Source of the DNA: Cryptomeria japonica | Taxonomy: Eukaryota; Streptophyta; Pinopsida; Cupressales; Cupressaceae | DNA length: 64,000 nucleotides | Direction: 5' to 3' | Assembly: GCF_030272615.1 (NCBI RefSeq) | Contig: NC_081406.1 | Coordinates: 238,192,422-238,256,421, forward strand | In this document: positions 35,576-47,157 of the stretch, one piece after another | How positions within the stretch are numbered: position 1 is the stretch's first letter | How the letters are laid out: every line of letters begins with the position of its first letter | Program-made: the position numbers and the translations under genes | The notes under the pieces: model-generated | The model's database searches: none | The model's input: the letters and a program-made list of their open reading frames with translations, nothing else | Told to the model about the DNA's origin: nothing

Positions 35576-37060
35576 ATGCACAAAGTGCCTTCGCAATTCC
35601 TTCATTTTATTAATACTGAGAAGGACAGTCAGCCCCTAGCTCACATGTCACCAAAGTCGACTGCCAGTAGTATCCCACCTGATTCTCCTAGGGAAGATTA
35701 TCCCCCTGGTTTTGAAGCAGAAATGAATATGGACACTCGCGAGATTAACATCAAGGATGTTGTTGATATCAGAATGACTGAGCATGAAGACTTCGTTGCT
35801 GATGATGGATTTGCCTCTTCTAGGGAGTTCCTCTCATTTTTGTACCAATACAAAGGAGCTCATGTAAAACGAAGCATGGCTGGAAGACCAGAGGAGGAAC
35901 AGATGAAGAGATTACAGGATGAAATTGATGTCCTCATGAAAGACATGACTCCTGAGAAAGGGAGGAAACTATTAAAAGAGGCCGGTGTAATCATCTTCTT
36001 CGGTTGGGATATTAACTCAACACTCTTATTTGATGGCTTCCTGAAGAGACAAGATTTGAATCAACAGGTGTTGCCCCAGGAGGTAGATAAATTGTTCCTA
36101 GGCTCTGGATATGACCCAGACAAGAAAGCTCTCCTACAGTGGGCACTATATCCAAAGGGGAAGAGGCCTATCATTGTAGACATTGAAGAAACCTTTGGAC
36201 ACCTCATGGTTCATCAGGTTGGGAAAACTGATCCTAGGGTCACTGCAAAGCTCAACTTGGATGTTGCAAGATTGAACCTGGACCAGACAGAGTTTTTGAT
36301 CAGAGAGAACGTCACATATAAGGGACTGTATGAAAAATCTAAGGAGGAAAATCAGAAGCTGCAGGCAAAAGTATTGCAACTAGAGACGAGGACTCCTATC
36401 AGCGAATACACCTCATACCCCGCGGGACGCAGCTTGGACGATGTTTCCGATGCTCTGTACTGGAAGTATCAAGCAGAAAAGGCCAATAAATGCGCAGACA
36501 ATATCCAACAAAAGATGGACAAATTGGTCAATGACATCATAGGACATCGGTTTAACACCATGCTCTTACAGGTCGAACCATATTGGATAGTATACAACTG
36601 AATGATAAAAACGCTAACAGAGCATGAAAGGTTAAGAGCACGATTGCAGGAAGTACTAAACAATGTCGATACCATGACACCAGAGGAAAAGGCTAAGGGG
36701 AATGCGTATATGGAAAATCATGTCAAACTTGAAGATATGCTGAGAAGAGACTTAAAAGAATTAGATGATGAGAAACCTGTTGGAATGCCCTCTGTCTACA
36801 AAGAAGGAGAAGTGATATCTTTGGAGGATTTGCGAAAAGAGCTTACCAGCGTCAAGGATTGGGCCTTATCAGAGATAGATCGAAGTAAAGATATGGCCCC
36901 TACTGTCAACCAGATAATATTCAAATATTTGTCGCTGGGAGATGAATTGAAAAAACAAACTCCTCGAATCAAAACCTTCAGAGACGATGACTATATTCAT
37001 CATCTAGGACTTCTAAAGCTCTTTTTGCTTAAGTTTAGAAACACTCAAGTTAACGACTAG
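35576..37060 (+). pseudogene. G3 LTR ORF2, 5' copy (one TGA)
   Basis: A frame of 494 codons that starts at an ATG three bases after the ORF1 stop, in the same frame. It contains PPDSPREDYPPGFEAE near the N-terminus and two Glu/Lys-rich stretches with heptad-like Leu/Ile (around LYEKSKEENQKLQAKVLQLE and KMDKLVNDIIGH), likely coiled coil. A TGA at 36599 interrupts it, where the 3' LTR has GGA. The PPGFE motif also occurs at the gag-pol N-terminal end (QIPPGFES). I recognise no enzyme domain. Confidence 0.65.
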
Positions 37061-37778
37061 TATTTTGAAAAGTCGTGTCTCTTCGTGAAAAGCCTTCATC
37101 CTCATATATATATGAGAATGATTTTTGTAATGTAGGATGATAGATATGAGATAAGAGGAAGATGGCGATGTATGACAGCCTGTAAGTTTTACAAATTTCG
37201 ATGGAATACATGCTATGAACTATTGCTTTTCTTTGCGTATGTGTTGTGGATTATTTCACTTTGTCTCGGCAATCGTCTGTGATATTATCTAAAGTGATAA
37301 GGTTATTCATATTCTTGAAATCAAATCTGTGCTTCATGTTATAACGTTGAAACAAAAGTTTTGCTTGCGAATTGTAATTGTTCCTTGCAGTACTTCATTG
37401 ATTGGTCCCTTAAAGGTAGGGTTAAATTCATTCAATCAACACATGATATAAGCATTCAAATTGATCTCAAAAGAAATAATAACCGACAGGTCTACAAAAG
37501 GGTGGATTAAAAAACTGTCTCACAGGCTCACACAATAAGTCCTGAAGAAAGTACAATGACTCTGTAGCCCAAATAGCAAAGAAGGCACTGGTCAAAATAG
37601 ATTACACTCATCATTATATTTCACCATTTGTTATTTTAAAAGCAGACAGAAGTAGTTAGGAAACATAGATCGAATAGCTTCTACAACAACAATCTTGAAC
37701 TCATCTGCTATATCTCTATTCAAGGAACTCATGCCATTTCAAAGATTGGGAGATATCAGATTAGGATAATACATCTGC

Positions 37779-37787
37779 TATAAAAAG
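37779..37787 (+). promoter_or_regulatory. G3 LTR TATA box (5' LTR)
   Basis: TATAAAAAG, 183 bp before the LTR end. The same box is at 49361-49369 in the 3' LTR. If used, RNA begins near 37810, so the U3 ORFs are present only at the 3' end of the full-length transcript. Confidence 0.65.
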
Positions 37788-37972
37788 CACTGGTTATTGG
37801 AGACATTCAGTGAATAGGTATACCCGCCTAGGTCCTGCAGAGCCTAAAGTGAGAGAGTTAGCAACTAAACAGGTTCACTCTATATGTTGGCCAAGTCAAT
37901 TGGAGGGTTTGATCATAGGAGTTGGCATTTCCTTAGAACCTATCCAATCTGTTGATTTGAGACCCAACAGAT

Positions 37973-37990
37973 TGGCGACTCTGCTGGGGA
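37973..37990 (+). promoter_or_regulatory. G3 primer binding site
   Basis: TGGCGACTCTGCTGGGGA lies three bases after the LTR end. It resembles the TGGCGACTCCACTGGGGA-type sites I recall for Ogre-like elements primed by an Arg-tRNA. The tRNA assignment is from memory and unverified. Confidence 0.75.
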
Positions 37991-38233
37991 AAGAATTAAG
38001 ACTCTGTTGTGGGAGAGAACTCAGAAGAAATAAAAACAATTTATATCCTCTAGAAAGGAGGTGGCGACTCTGAAATAAGAACATCAATGCACAGGACAAG
38101 ATCGGTCACAAAAGGACAACCTTTATCCCAATTAGATTTCTCTCAATGAAGGAACAAAAATAAAGAACCCATGAATGATTCCATGAGAGAAAGATACAAC
38201 TAGTATAAACATGAAAGTAGCCAACATTCACCC

Positions 38234-41200
38234 TTGAGAGAGCAAGATAGAACAACAACTTCAAGCCCGGTGAATGAGGATTTGGTTGCGGCATATAAAG
38301 CTCAGAAGGGGCGATGCCAAATTCCCCCTGGTTTTGAAAGTCACGAAGCACGGTCTAGACAAAACACACCGCTTTCATCAGGATCAGGTATGGCGGATCC
38401 TGCAGACAGGTTTACAGATTTAACTAGACAAATGATGGAGGCAGTTGCTGAAATGAGAGATTCAGGAAGGACTCAGGAATGTCTGGAACTGTGTGCCAAG
38501 TTAGGCATAAATGTTGGTGAGGATGACTTTAATAAAGATGTAAACAACTACAAGAAAACATATGCTCAAGGAGTGGGTAAAACAAAGAGTAATGATTTCA
38601 AAGCTTATGAGAATCCTTTGTTTGGTAACAAGAGGGATGATCATGTGCAATCAAGTGCACCACCAGTCCAGCAAAACTCACATACAGGCTTCATTCCTCC
38701 TAATCAGTACCCGCCCCCTGGTCAATTTTATAACCAACATCCACCCCCTAATCAGTTTCCATATCAACACCAGAATCAATACCCTCTTCCTTATCAAAAT
38801 CAAATACCCTTATATGGTAATGTGAACCAAAACTTTGGGAATCCTCATGGAGGGCATGGACTAATAAATATGGAGCAAATGAGGCAGTTTGATTTTTCAG
38901 GAATGATAGTGTACCCATATCCTATCCCAAATGAAATTAGGACAGCGATACCAAAGTTCACAGGAAGCAATGCAGTTTCAGGTGAGGCTCACTGTAAAGC
39001 TTTTGATGCAGGAATTGAGGATTTTGGGTTACCATATGAAGATGTCAAGATCAGGTTGTTTATGCAATCATTAATAGAGGATGCAAGAGATTGGTTTAGG
39101 ACGTTGCCTGACGCATCCATTAGAGATCTTGCAGGATTCAAAGATTTGTTCCTTGAGCAGTATGGAGACCATAACAGCCCTGAGTTTGCTTTGCACGAAA
39201 TCATTAGTATAAAGAAGGAGCAAAATGAATCAGTGATAGATTTTAACAAAAGATTTAACAGGGTTTTAAATAAAATCCCCAATAGGATGAAACCAGTACC
39301 TGAGGTGAGCATTCTGTATTATATCAATGCTTATGACAGTAAAACAAACTATGAGCTAAGAACCAGAAATCCTAGAGACCTCCGGGATGTTATGAAAGAT
39401 GCTATTGTTATAGAAAACAACAGAAAGGCTGCTGGTAAAGTGGGAAAGAGAGAGGATGCAAGGTTATACAATCCTAGAGCACCCAAGGCTAATAGAGATG
39501 AAGATAAGCTTGACAAAGTTTTAAATGCCCTGAAGGATTTATCTGTAAGAGTAAACAAAACAGAGAAGCAGCAATACTACCGTCCTGAGAGACCTAGACT
39601 ACATGACATGCCTTATAACACCACATGGAAGGATGGAAAACCAGTAGACAGGAACCACAGAGACAATCAACAAATTCCAGATCCTTTAAAAAGAACAGTA
39701 AATTATACTCAAGACGATGACATGTGGTGTTATGCTTGCAATATGCCACACGCTTCTTCTTTGTGTGCAGTAGCAAAAGGATTGCAAGAGAAAGAGGATA
39801 GCTATGAAGAACATGTGGATGATTCAACTGTTAATATGATATCATTTAGTCAGGAAGGAAGGTTAGATTCCATGAATGTTGATCAATGCTCTGTCTTGCC
39901 TGTGACCACCAGCAAAAATGAAAATGTTAAGCTCAGAATCCCTACTGAGGAAGAAAAAAGAAGAATTACAGCCTATGCCGTTGCACAAGCGAAAAGGACT
40001 TATGATTTAAGGAATAGGGTAGTGAATCCAGAGCAAGGTAAACCTACTAGTCTTTTTATGAAAGAAACTGATGAGACACTCAAGCGAATAAACAAAGGAG
40101 CTATGACTAAGGAGGTTGTACCAAAGAATAATAAGAAGGGTCCTAATGTTCAAAAGGAAGAAACAGTAAAACTCCCTTCATCACAACACTCTACCTCATT
40201 TGATATCTCAACTGCATTAACACAATTAAAAGTTTCTATTCCATTAATGGAAATAATGAGGTTTCCTGAGTATAGAGAAAAAACTTTGGAGATGATTTCA
40301 GGTGTCCAAGAAGAAAAGATTAATGAACAGAAACAAGAGGTCCCAACAAGTGACAACAATGAACAAATGGCTCCAGTTATATACTTAGGGTCCACTATAA
40401 CTAAAAACCCAACACAAGTAGACCCATTTTATCTCACTTTGGTGATAAACAACAAAAGGGTAAAGAATTGTATGATTGATTCAGGAGCAGCCATAAATGT
40501 CATGCCTGTTGGGGTAATGAAAGAACTAGGACTGGAAGTTGATACTACCTTTGGGAAATGCTATGCCATGGACAATAGATCAGTCCCAGTGGTTGGTATC
40601 ATGAAGGATGTAGAGTTCAGATTAGTAGCCTGTCCAGAAGCATCATATAAAACAGATATCACGGTGGTAGATGTTCCACCAAACTATGGAATGTTGTTGT
40701 CTAGACAATGGTCGAATATGATTGGTGGATATGTGCAGCTGAATTTGTCATATGCTACAATCCCAATAAATGGACAGGAAATAAAAATTGACAAGGAACC
40801 TCGGTCCACATATATCATAGAAGACATGGAAGAAACAGTGAACCAAGTATGTTTTTTACAAACTGATATGGACAACTTCCAGGTACAGTTGACAAAACCT
40901 AAATTTCAAGAGTGGATCCCCATTGAGTCATGTCTAACTAAAAAGGATGGTCAGATATGGAAAATGTTCTTTGATGGGTCTTGTAGCAAAGAAGGGAGTG
41001 GGGTTGGAATCCTTTTTATTTCACCCACAGGGGAAACTTACAAATATTCTTTCAAGTTGTTATTTGAATGTACAAATAACATTGCTGAATATGAAGCTCT
41101 ACTCACTGGTCTTAACATAGCAGTCAAACATGGAGTCAAATTGATAAGTGTCTTTGGTGATTCAGAACTAATAGTCTCACAAGTAAAGGAAAGATATGCC

Positions 41201-44200
41201 TCGAAACACTTAAGACTGAAACAATACAGGAATGCTGTATGGGATACCATGGAGCTTTTTGATGCTTTTCAGATAACCTGGATAGATAGATCAAAGAACA
41301 TCATGGCAGATTTTTTAGCAAATATTGCACTAAAAGGCAATGATATAATGCTAACTGGGATATCTGAAGTAGAGATGAAAGTAAGACCATCTGTTCCTAA
41401 CAACTTGTATAATTGGCAAGTGTTTCAAGATGATGCAGATTTGCTGAACTTCTTACAGTGTGTTGATCATTATCAGGCTCAAGCTATAAATTTTAATGAC
41501 TTTGTGGAAAAAACTGAAGGTAAGGAAACTTTATTTGGACATGAAATTATACAACTAAAGTCAAATAAATTACCAAGAGGCCTAGTGGCATTAGAAAGAA
41601 CTTTTAATGCTCAAGATGTGATTGAAACCAAAGGGTCAGCTGTTAAAGAGAGTGATGTTGAACAAATCAACCTAGGAAATGAAGGAGCCCCCAGAAATGT
41701 TTTTATTGGAAAAAAATTAACTCCTGCTATGAGGCAACAACTGATAATGTTGCTAAAAAGATACAAACATGTGTTTGCATGGTCTTATGAAGATCTCAAA
41801 GCTTACAGGGAAGATCTCTTTCAACATGAGATACCACTTAAGCCAGAAGCTAAGCCATTTAGGCAAAAGAAGAGACCTATTAATCCTACATTGTTACCAA
41901 AAATGAGGGAAGAAATTATAAAGATGAAAGACGCAGGAATAATTGAGCCATGCAGATACTCCACATGGGTTTCTAACTTGGTACCAGTCAGGAAGAAAAA
42001 TGGGGATATTAGATTATGTGTAGACTTTAGGAATTTAAACATATCATCTCTAAAGGATAACTATCCATTGCCAAATATGGATAACATGCTGCAGAAGGTA
42101 ATAGGGTGTGAGTTGCTGTCTATGATGGATGGATTTTCAGGTTACAATCAGGTGAAAGTTAGAGAAACTGAAAAATATAAGACAGCCTTCACAACTCCAT
42201 GGGGCACTTATGTCTATGCACGAATGCCATTTGGATTGACCAATGCTGGAGCTACTTTTCAAAGGGCAATGGATGTGGCTTTCCCAGAATTGATTGATGT
42301 AATCATGGTAGTATACCAAGATGATCTGACTGCATACTCAAAGAAAGCTGATGATCACTGTGAACACCTTGAAAAGATATTTAAAAGGGCCTTAGAATAT
42401 GGGATTTCCTTGAATCCTAAAAAATGCCACTTTGGTGTTGAAGAGGGAAAACTACTTGGACACATAGTATCCAAGGAGGGGGTGAGAATTGACCCTGAAA
42501 GAGTAGCAGCTATCAATGAGGTTCCCATCCCTCGAACTATCAAAGCCATTCAATCATTCTTGGGACAAATTAATTTTGTGAGAAGGTTCATTTTGAATTT
42601 TGCAGACATAATAAAACCTATAGTAAAAATGTTGAAGAAAGAGGCCCAAATTGACTGGACTGAAGAGGCAATTGATTCTTTTGTGGCAATCAAAAGAGCA
42701 ATTTCTGAGGCACCAGTACTAATTTCCCCAGATTTTGGTAAACCATTTATGATATTCTCATTCGCCTCTTGTCACACTATAGCAGCAGTGTTGTTACAGA
42801 AAAATTCAGAAGGGTATGAGCAGCCCATTGCATACTTTAGCAAGTCTTTGAGCCCTTCAGAAGTAAAATATGAACTGAATGAAAAGCAAGCCTATGCTTT
42901 GGTCAAAGCAGTGAAACAATTTAGACCATACTTAGTAGGGGCTGAAGTTATAGCTTATGTCCCAAATGCAGCAGTAAAAGATATCTTCAGACAGACTGAG
43001 GTCATGGGCAAAAGATGCAAATGGATCAATCAGATACAAGAATTTAACATTGAGCTTAAAATTTCACAGGTTATCAAAGGACAAGGGCTGGCCAAACTCA
43101 TGACGGGAACTAAAATTGAGGAGTCTGGTGTGAATCAGGTTGAATGGGAAGAAGCTAACTTCAGTATTGAAAGAACAGCATGGTACACCAATATCATATA
43201 CTATCTCAAGCATTTGAAATGTCCAGATGGCATGACTGATAATCAGAAGAGAGCTTTGAAGCTAAAATCAGCAAGATATGTAATTATCAATGGGGACCTA
43301 TATTGGAAAAATAGAGATGGGATATTGTTATTATGTCTGGACAATTACCAGGCAGACAAAGTTCTTCATGAAATGCATGATGGGGTTTGTGGTGGCCATT
43401 TCTCGACTAAGACTACGGCACATAAAATATTGAGAGCTGGATATTATTGGCCATGTGTCTTCAATGATTCTTATAGATATGTCAGAAAGTGTGAAGCTTG
43501 TCAAAAGTTTTCAAACAAAACAAAGTATCAAGGATCACTCCCATTGAGACCAATGTTGGCTGAGGAACCATTTCAACAGTGGGGAATAGACTTTATAGGG
43601 GAAATATCAGAAAAGTCCAGTGGAGGACACAGATGGATATTGGTTGCTACAGACTATTTTACCAAATGGGTGGAGGCAATACCTACCAGACAGGCCACTA
43701 GCAAGGTGGTGATAAAATTCTTAATGGAGAACATTATTACTAGATTCGGTGTTCCTACAAGGATCATCTCAGATAATGGCATGTCCTTTAGATCAGAGGA
43801 ATTCAACACTTTTTGTGAAGAATATGGCATTAAGATATCACATTCTTCTCCTTACCACCCCCAGGGGAATGGGCAAGCTGAATCAAGCAACAAGAATATC
43901 CTAAAGATCATTAAAAAGATGCTGGGATAGAACAAAAAAGCATGGGATTCGAAGTTGAATCTTGCACTATGGGCAGACAGGATAACTGTGAAAAAATCCA
44001 CAGGAAAGTCTCCATTTGAATTGGTTTATGGCAAAAGGGCCAGATTACCTTTGGATAATCTCTTGCCTGTACATAGATTTATGATTCAAGAAGAGATAGA
44101 TGTTGAAGATCCATCACAAGAAAGGATAATGCAGTTAGTGGAACTTGATGAAGTCAGGGTAGAAGCTCAAAGGCAGAATATCAGGATTCAAAATCAAATG

Positions 44201-44437
44201 AAGAGGTTGTATGACAAGAGGACATCAAACATAAAATTTTGTGTAGGAGATTGGGTTTTAATGTGGAATGCCAGGAGTCAAGACAAAGGCAAGCATGGTA
44301 AATTTGAAGCCTTGTGGATCGGCCCATATGTGATTATAGACAAAAAGGGGGAGGATTCTTATTTGCTTCAAAACGCGACAGGGGAGGTCCAAGAATTGCC
44401 AGTACATGGGCAGTTCTTAAAGAACTTCTTTTCCTGA
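38234..44437 (+). pseudogene. G3 gag-pol polyprotein, one stop
   Basis: One frame of about 2,068 codons, open except for TAG 43928-43930. The first ATG is 38390; the frame is open upstream from a TTG at 38234. Order by codon from 38234: Pro/Gln/Asn-rich region (about 130-200), gag core (about 240-370), zinc-knuckle variant CYACNMPHASSLC at about 499, protease IDSGAAIN at 749, an RNase H (914-1040: FFDGSCSK, NNIAEYEAL, FGDSELIV, MADFLANIA, all four acidic residues present), RT with VYQDDLTAYS at 1361, a second RNase H-like domain near 1510 lacking catalytic residues, and integrase with HHCC, GIDFIG, SDNGMSF and NGQAESS. The stop sits where a Trp is likely; the integrase tail continues in frame to 44437. 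It should encode all replication functions if the stop is suppressed or absent in sister copies. Confidence 0.92.
44340..44359 (+). other. Purine-rich tract inside the pol end of G3
   Basis: ACAAAAAGGGGGAGGA lies in coding sequence about 210 bp before the 3' LTR. It looks like a polypurine tract but does not abut the LTR. The bases that do abut it (CAGTCAGAGCCGC) are not a polypurine run. Confidence 0.4.
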
Positions 44438-45492
44438 AACATTCTGTATCACCTGTACAGTAGATTAGGATCCATTTCCATTGTAAATACCATCATATCT
44501 GCGCTAAGCAGAGATTCTGGATTCTTGAAGACATATTCAATATGCCTCCATCCTCAGTCAGAGCCGCTGTTGAGCACTATATTTGAAAATAAAAATATAT
44601 AAAAAAAAATGTATGTTTTCATAAGCATGAAGACTAATGGATATTTCAACCAGCAAACTGTATCGAGGACTGCAAAGGAAGTTTCATCGAAAGAGTGTTT
44701 CCATCGACACAAGCACTAAGCAAATGTATTTCGACAAAAGGTTACCTTTGATGAACGTAGAAAACCACTCATCGATACTCTAAGTTTCATCGAAAAAGTG
44801 AAAACAAAAGGCGAAAAGGCAAAAAGGTGATTTCGAAGGAATATCATTACCGAAGAAACTCAAAAGGCATTCATCGAAATACAAGTTTTCATCGATGAAC
44901 ATGACGTTGAGAAAAGGCAAAATTGTTTCATCGATAAAGAGATATCGATGAAAAAGGGATATCGATGAACATACATAGGCCTTCACCGAAGAAAGAAACT
45001 CACCGAAAAGAATGATTTCGATGGAAATTACATGTGACTTATCGAAAAAGGGGACTATCGATGAAAGAGTGATTTCGATGAGTCTTAAAAGAGGCTTCTC
45101 GACATAAGCTTTTCACCGAAACAATTGTATCGAAGAAAATGAGCTTTCGATGGAAGATTTAAACACTCGGCCGAAGTCAAGGGTTTCATCGATAACTTGA
45201 AATATGAGCACTTTTGAGCGAACTATACTTCCCACGAAAGAGTTAAAGGCCCAATTGAAGAATGTCACATCTGCAATTAAGTTTAAACACTTGAGTAACC
45301 GTTGTAGATGCAGAACATTAACTGTGCACAAGTTGCCCATACGATTACAGTTGAACTGAGTGAATTTTCGTAAGAACCAGATTGATGCTAAAAGATTGAA
45401 AACTGCGAAGAACTTGCGGAGACTTGCGAATGATAACCAGAAGAATTGAGCATTCCACCAAGTAAGTGTTGTCTCTCTTATTTACTATGATT

Positions 45493-47154
45493 ATGGAACC
45501 TTCATCTTCTTCTTCTAAAAAGAGTAGGAAAGGAAAAGAGCTGAACCCTGAAGAGAAGCCCAAGAGACAGAAGAAAGAAGGGAGAGCTCTGACTCAGGAT
45601 TTGTTAGACCAGTGTCCATCGTCTAGTGTGAGGTCCAAGAAGATTAAAAGTGAAGAAGAAGGATTAGAGGACAGATTTGAAAATCTAGGAGACATTTGGA
45701 CTGAGATAAGAGGGCATGAGTTATTTTTGTTTGGTTACAAAAGAAGGGATGCACCTGAACCCATAAGCAATCTATGGAAGAAGAACTTAGGCAAATTAGT
45801 AGTCCCAAATGTGTTTGTAGATGTAGAATTAATGAAAGCTCTGGTAGATTGCTACAACCCAAGAACCAAAACCATATGTGATTACAGAGGGAATACATTA
45901 GTAGTAATTAACAAACAGACTATTGATATGGTTTTTGATTTGGACTGGGAAGTAGAGGAGAGTATCGATATGAAGAAACTTTCACAAGAATTCTTTAGTT
46001 TGGAAAATATCTACAGGACTTGGAGACTACCTGTTCATAGGCCAAAAGTGGGTGGGTCATTTGTTCAGTTCGACAAAGATGACAAGGTGCCGTTTGATGT
46101 CAACCACTTCCATCCATATTTCAAGTATACATATTATGCTGCAGCCCAAGTACTAGGCCTAGAGGCTCATCCACTCATGGATATTGGGGTTATGGTTCTG
46201 TGTGCCGACTTGCAATCAAAAGACCCTAGGTCATTTGATTTTGCCACTTATGTTGAAGATGCCTTGAATCATGGGCTGGAGAAATTGAAAGGAGACCTTG
46301 TGAATGTTCATTTTTCATTATACTCCATGTTAATGCATATCCTTCTTTATTGTGGACAAGAAATTAACTTCTGGCCAGATGAGTTCAGCATTAGATCTTA
46401 TGATAAGAATGGTCCGAAGAAGCCGGTTCAGTTATGGGTATCAGCATGGGACCAGAGGTTCATGAATAACCAATATTGGCATTTTCAAGAATACTTTGTG
46501 AAACCTCTCAGTGCAGCTTTTGGGCAACACAGGGATTACACTTTGTCTCCTGAAATCAAGAGATTTCTCAGACCAAAGGACTTCTCTCCAGAGTCACAGA
46601 TTGAACATAATTGGGGTGATTGGTATTGCCATGATAATCACATAGAAATAAGGGTATTTGGATATGAAGGGCAACCCCATATGCTTCCAATTACGGTACC
46701 AAACAGAGTGGCTAGCTTGGAGATTATAAGGCAATTGTCTATTGCCAGTGCTAAACACTTAACTGATTTCTGTAAAGAATCTATTGTTCCAGGTTTATTA
46801 GTTTTTTCTGATTTCATTGTCAAAAGTTCAAAAAGTTATCATTTACTTCAGAATAAATTAGACTATTATGGTATGACTCTGGGTGAGCCTAGGGAGAATT
46901 TTGATCCTGAAGGATATATAAGAGCCGCTAGAGCCTCACAGAAACTCAAAGCTGGAATACATGTGGCCAAAATGCCAGATGACCTAATCAAGAACCTTGA
47001 ACGAGAGGAGGCCAAAGCTTTAAAAGGAAAGAGTGAGTTAGTTTGGGAGGCCTACAAATGGAAAAGGGCAAGGGGAATGATAGATGGAGACCTAATTGGA
47101 AATCTCCAAGATCCTCTGGAAGTAGCTAAAAGGCTGCTTCAACATGAAGCATAA
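45493..47154 (+). CDS. G3 LTR ORF1, 3' copy (intact, 553 codons, unknown function)
   Basis: Fully open from ATG 45493 to TAA 47152; the frame is also open upstream to a GTG at 45466. The N-terminus is Ser/Lys-rich with basic clusters (KKSRKGK and KPKRQKK) that could be a nuclear localisation signal. The middle has WRLPVHRPKVGGSFVQF, HFHPYFKYTYYAAAQVLGL and WPDEFSIRSYDK, and the C-terminus is Lys/Glu-rich and helical. It is not gag, pol or env. The segment around VPNVFVDVELMKAL to RGNTLVVINKQTIDMVFDLD faintly recalls the start of the plant mobile domain/putative plant transposon family; that is a weak impression. It lies in U3 of the 3' LTR, downstream of pol in the genomic RNA. An LTR-encoded accessory protein is the natural reading. 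Confidence 0.75.
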   Translation: MEPSSSSSKKSRKGKELNPEEKPKRQKKEGRALTQDLLDQCPSSSVRSKKIKSEEEGLEDRFENLGDIWTEIRGHELFLFGYKRRDAPEPISNLWKKNLGKLVVPNVFVDVELMKALVDCYNPRTKTICDYRGNTLVVINKQTIDMVFDLDWEVEESIDMKKLSQEFFSLENIYRTWRLPVHRPKVGGSFVQFDKDDKVPFDVNHFHPYFKYTYYAAAQVLGLEAHPLMDIGVMVLCADLQSKDPRSFDFATYVEDALNHGLEKLKGDLVNVHFSLYSMLMHILLYCGQEINFWPDEFSIRSYDKNGPKKPVQLWVSAWDQRFMNNQYWHFQEYFVKPLSAAFGQHRDYTLSPEIKRFLRPKDFSPESQIEHNWGDWYCHDNHIEIRVFGYEGQPHMLPITVPNRVASLEIIRQLSIASAKHLTDFCKESIVPGLLVFSDFIVKSSKSYHLLQNKLDYYGMTLGEPRENFDPEGYIRAARASQKLKAGIHVAKMPDDLIKNLEREEAKALKGKSELVWEAYKWKRARGMIDGDLIGNLQDPLEVAKRLLQHEA

Positions 47155-47157
47155 ATT

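Larger units (their letters stand above)
32986..37969 (+). repeat. G3 5' LTR
   Basis: 4,984 bp. Order: TCGA-motif array (33064-33610), coding region (33911-37060), non-coding U3 including the palindrome CTCATATATATATGAG (37101-37116), TATA box at 37779-37787, then about 180 bp of R/U5. The U3 is thus about 4.8 kb and coding, which is unusual. Confidence 0.93.
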
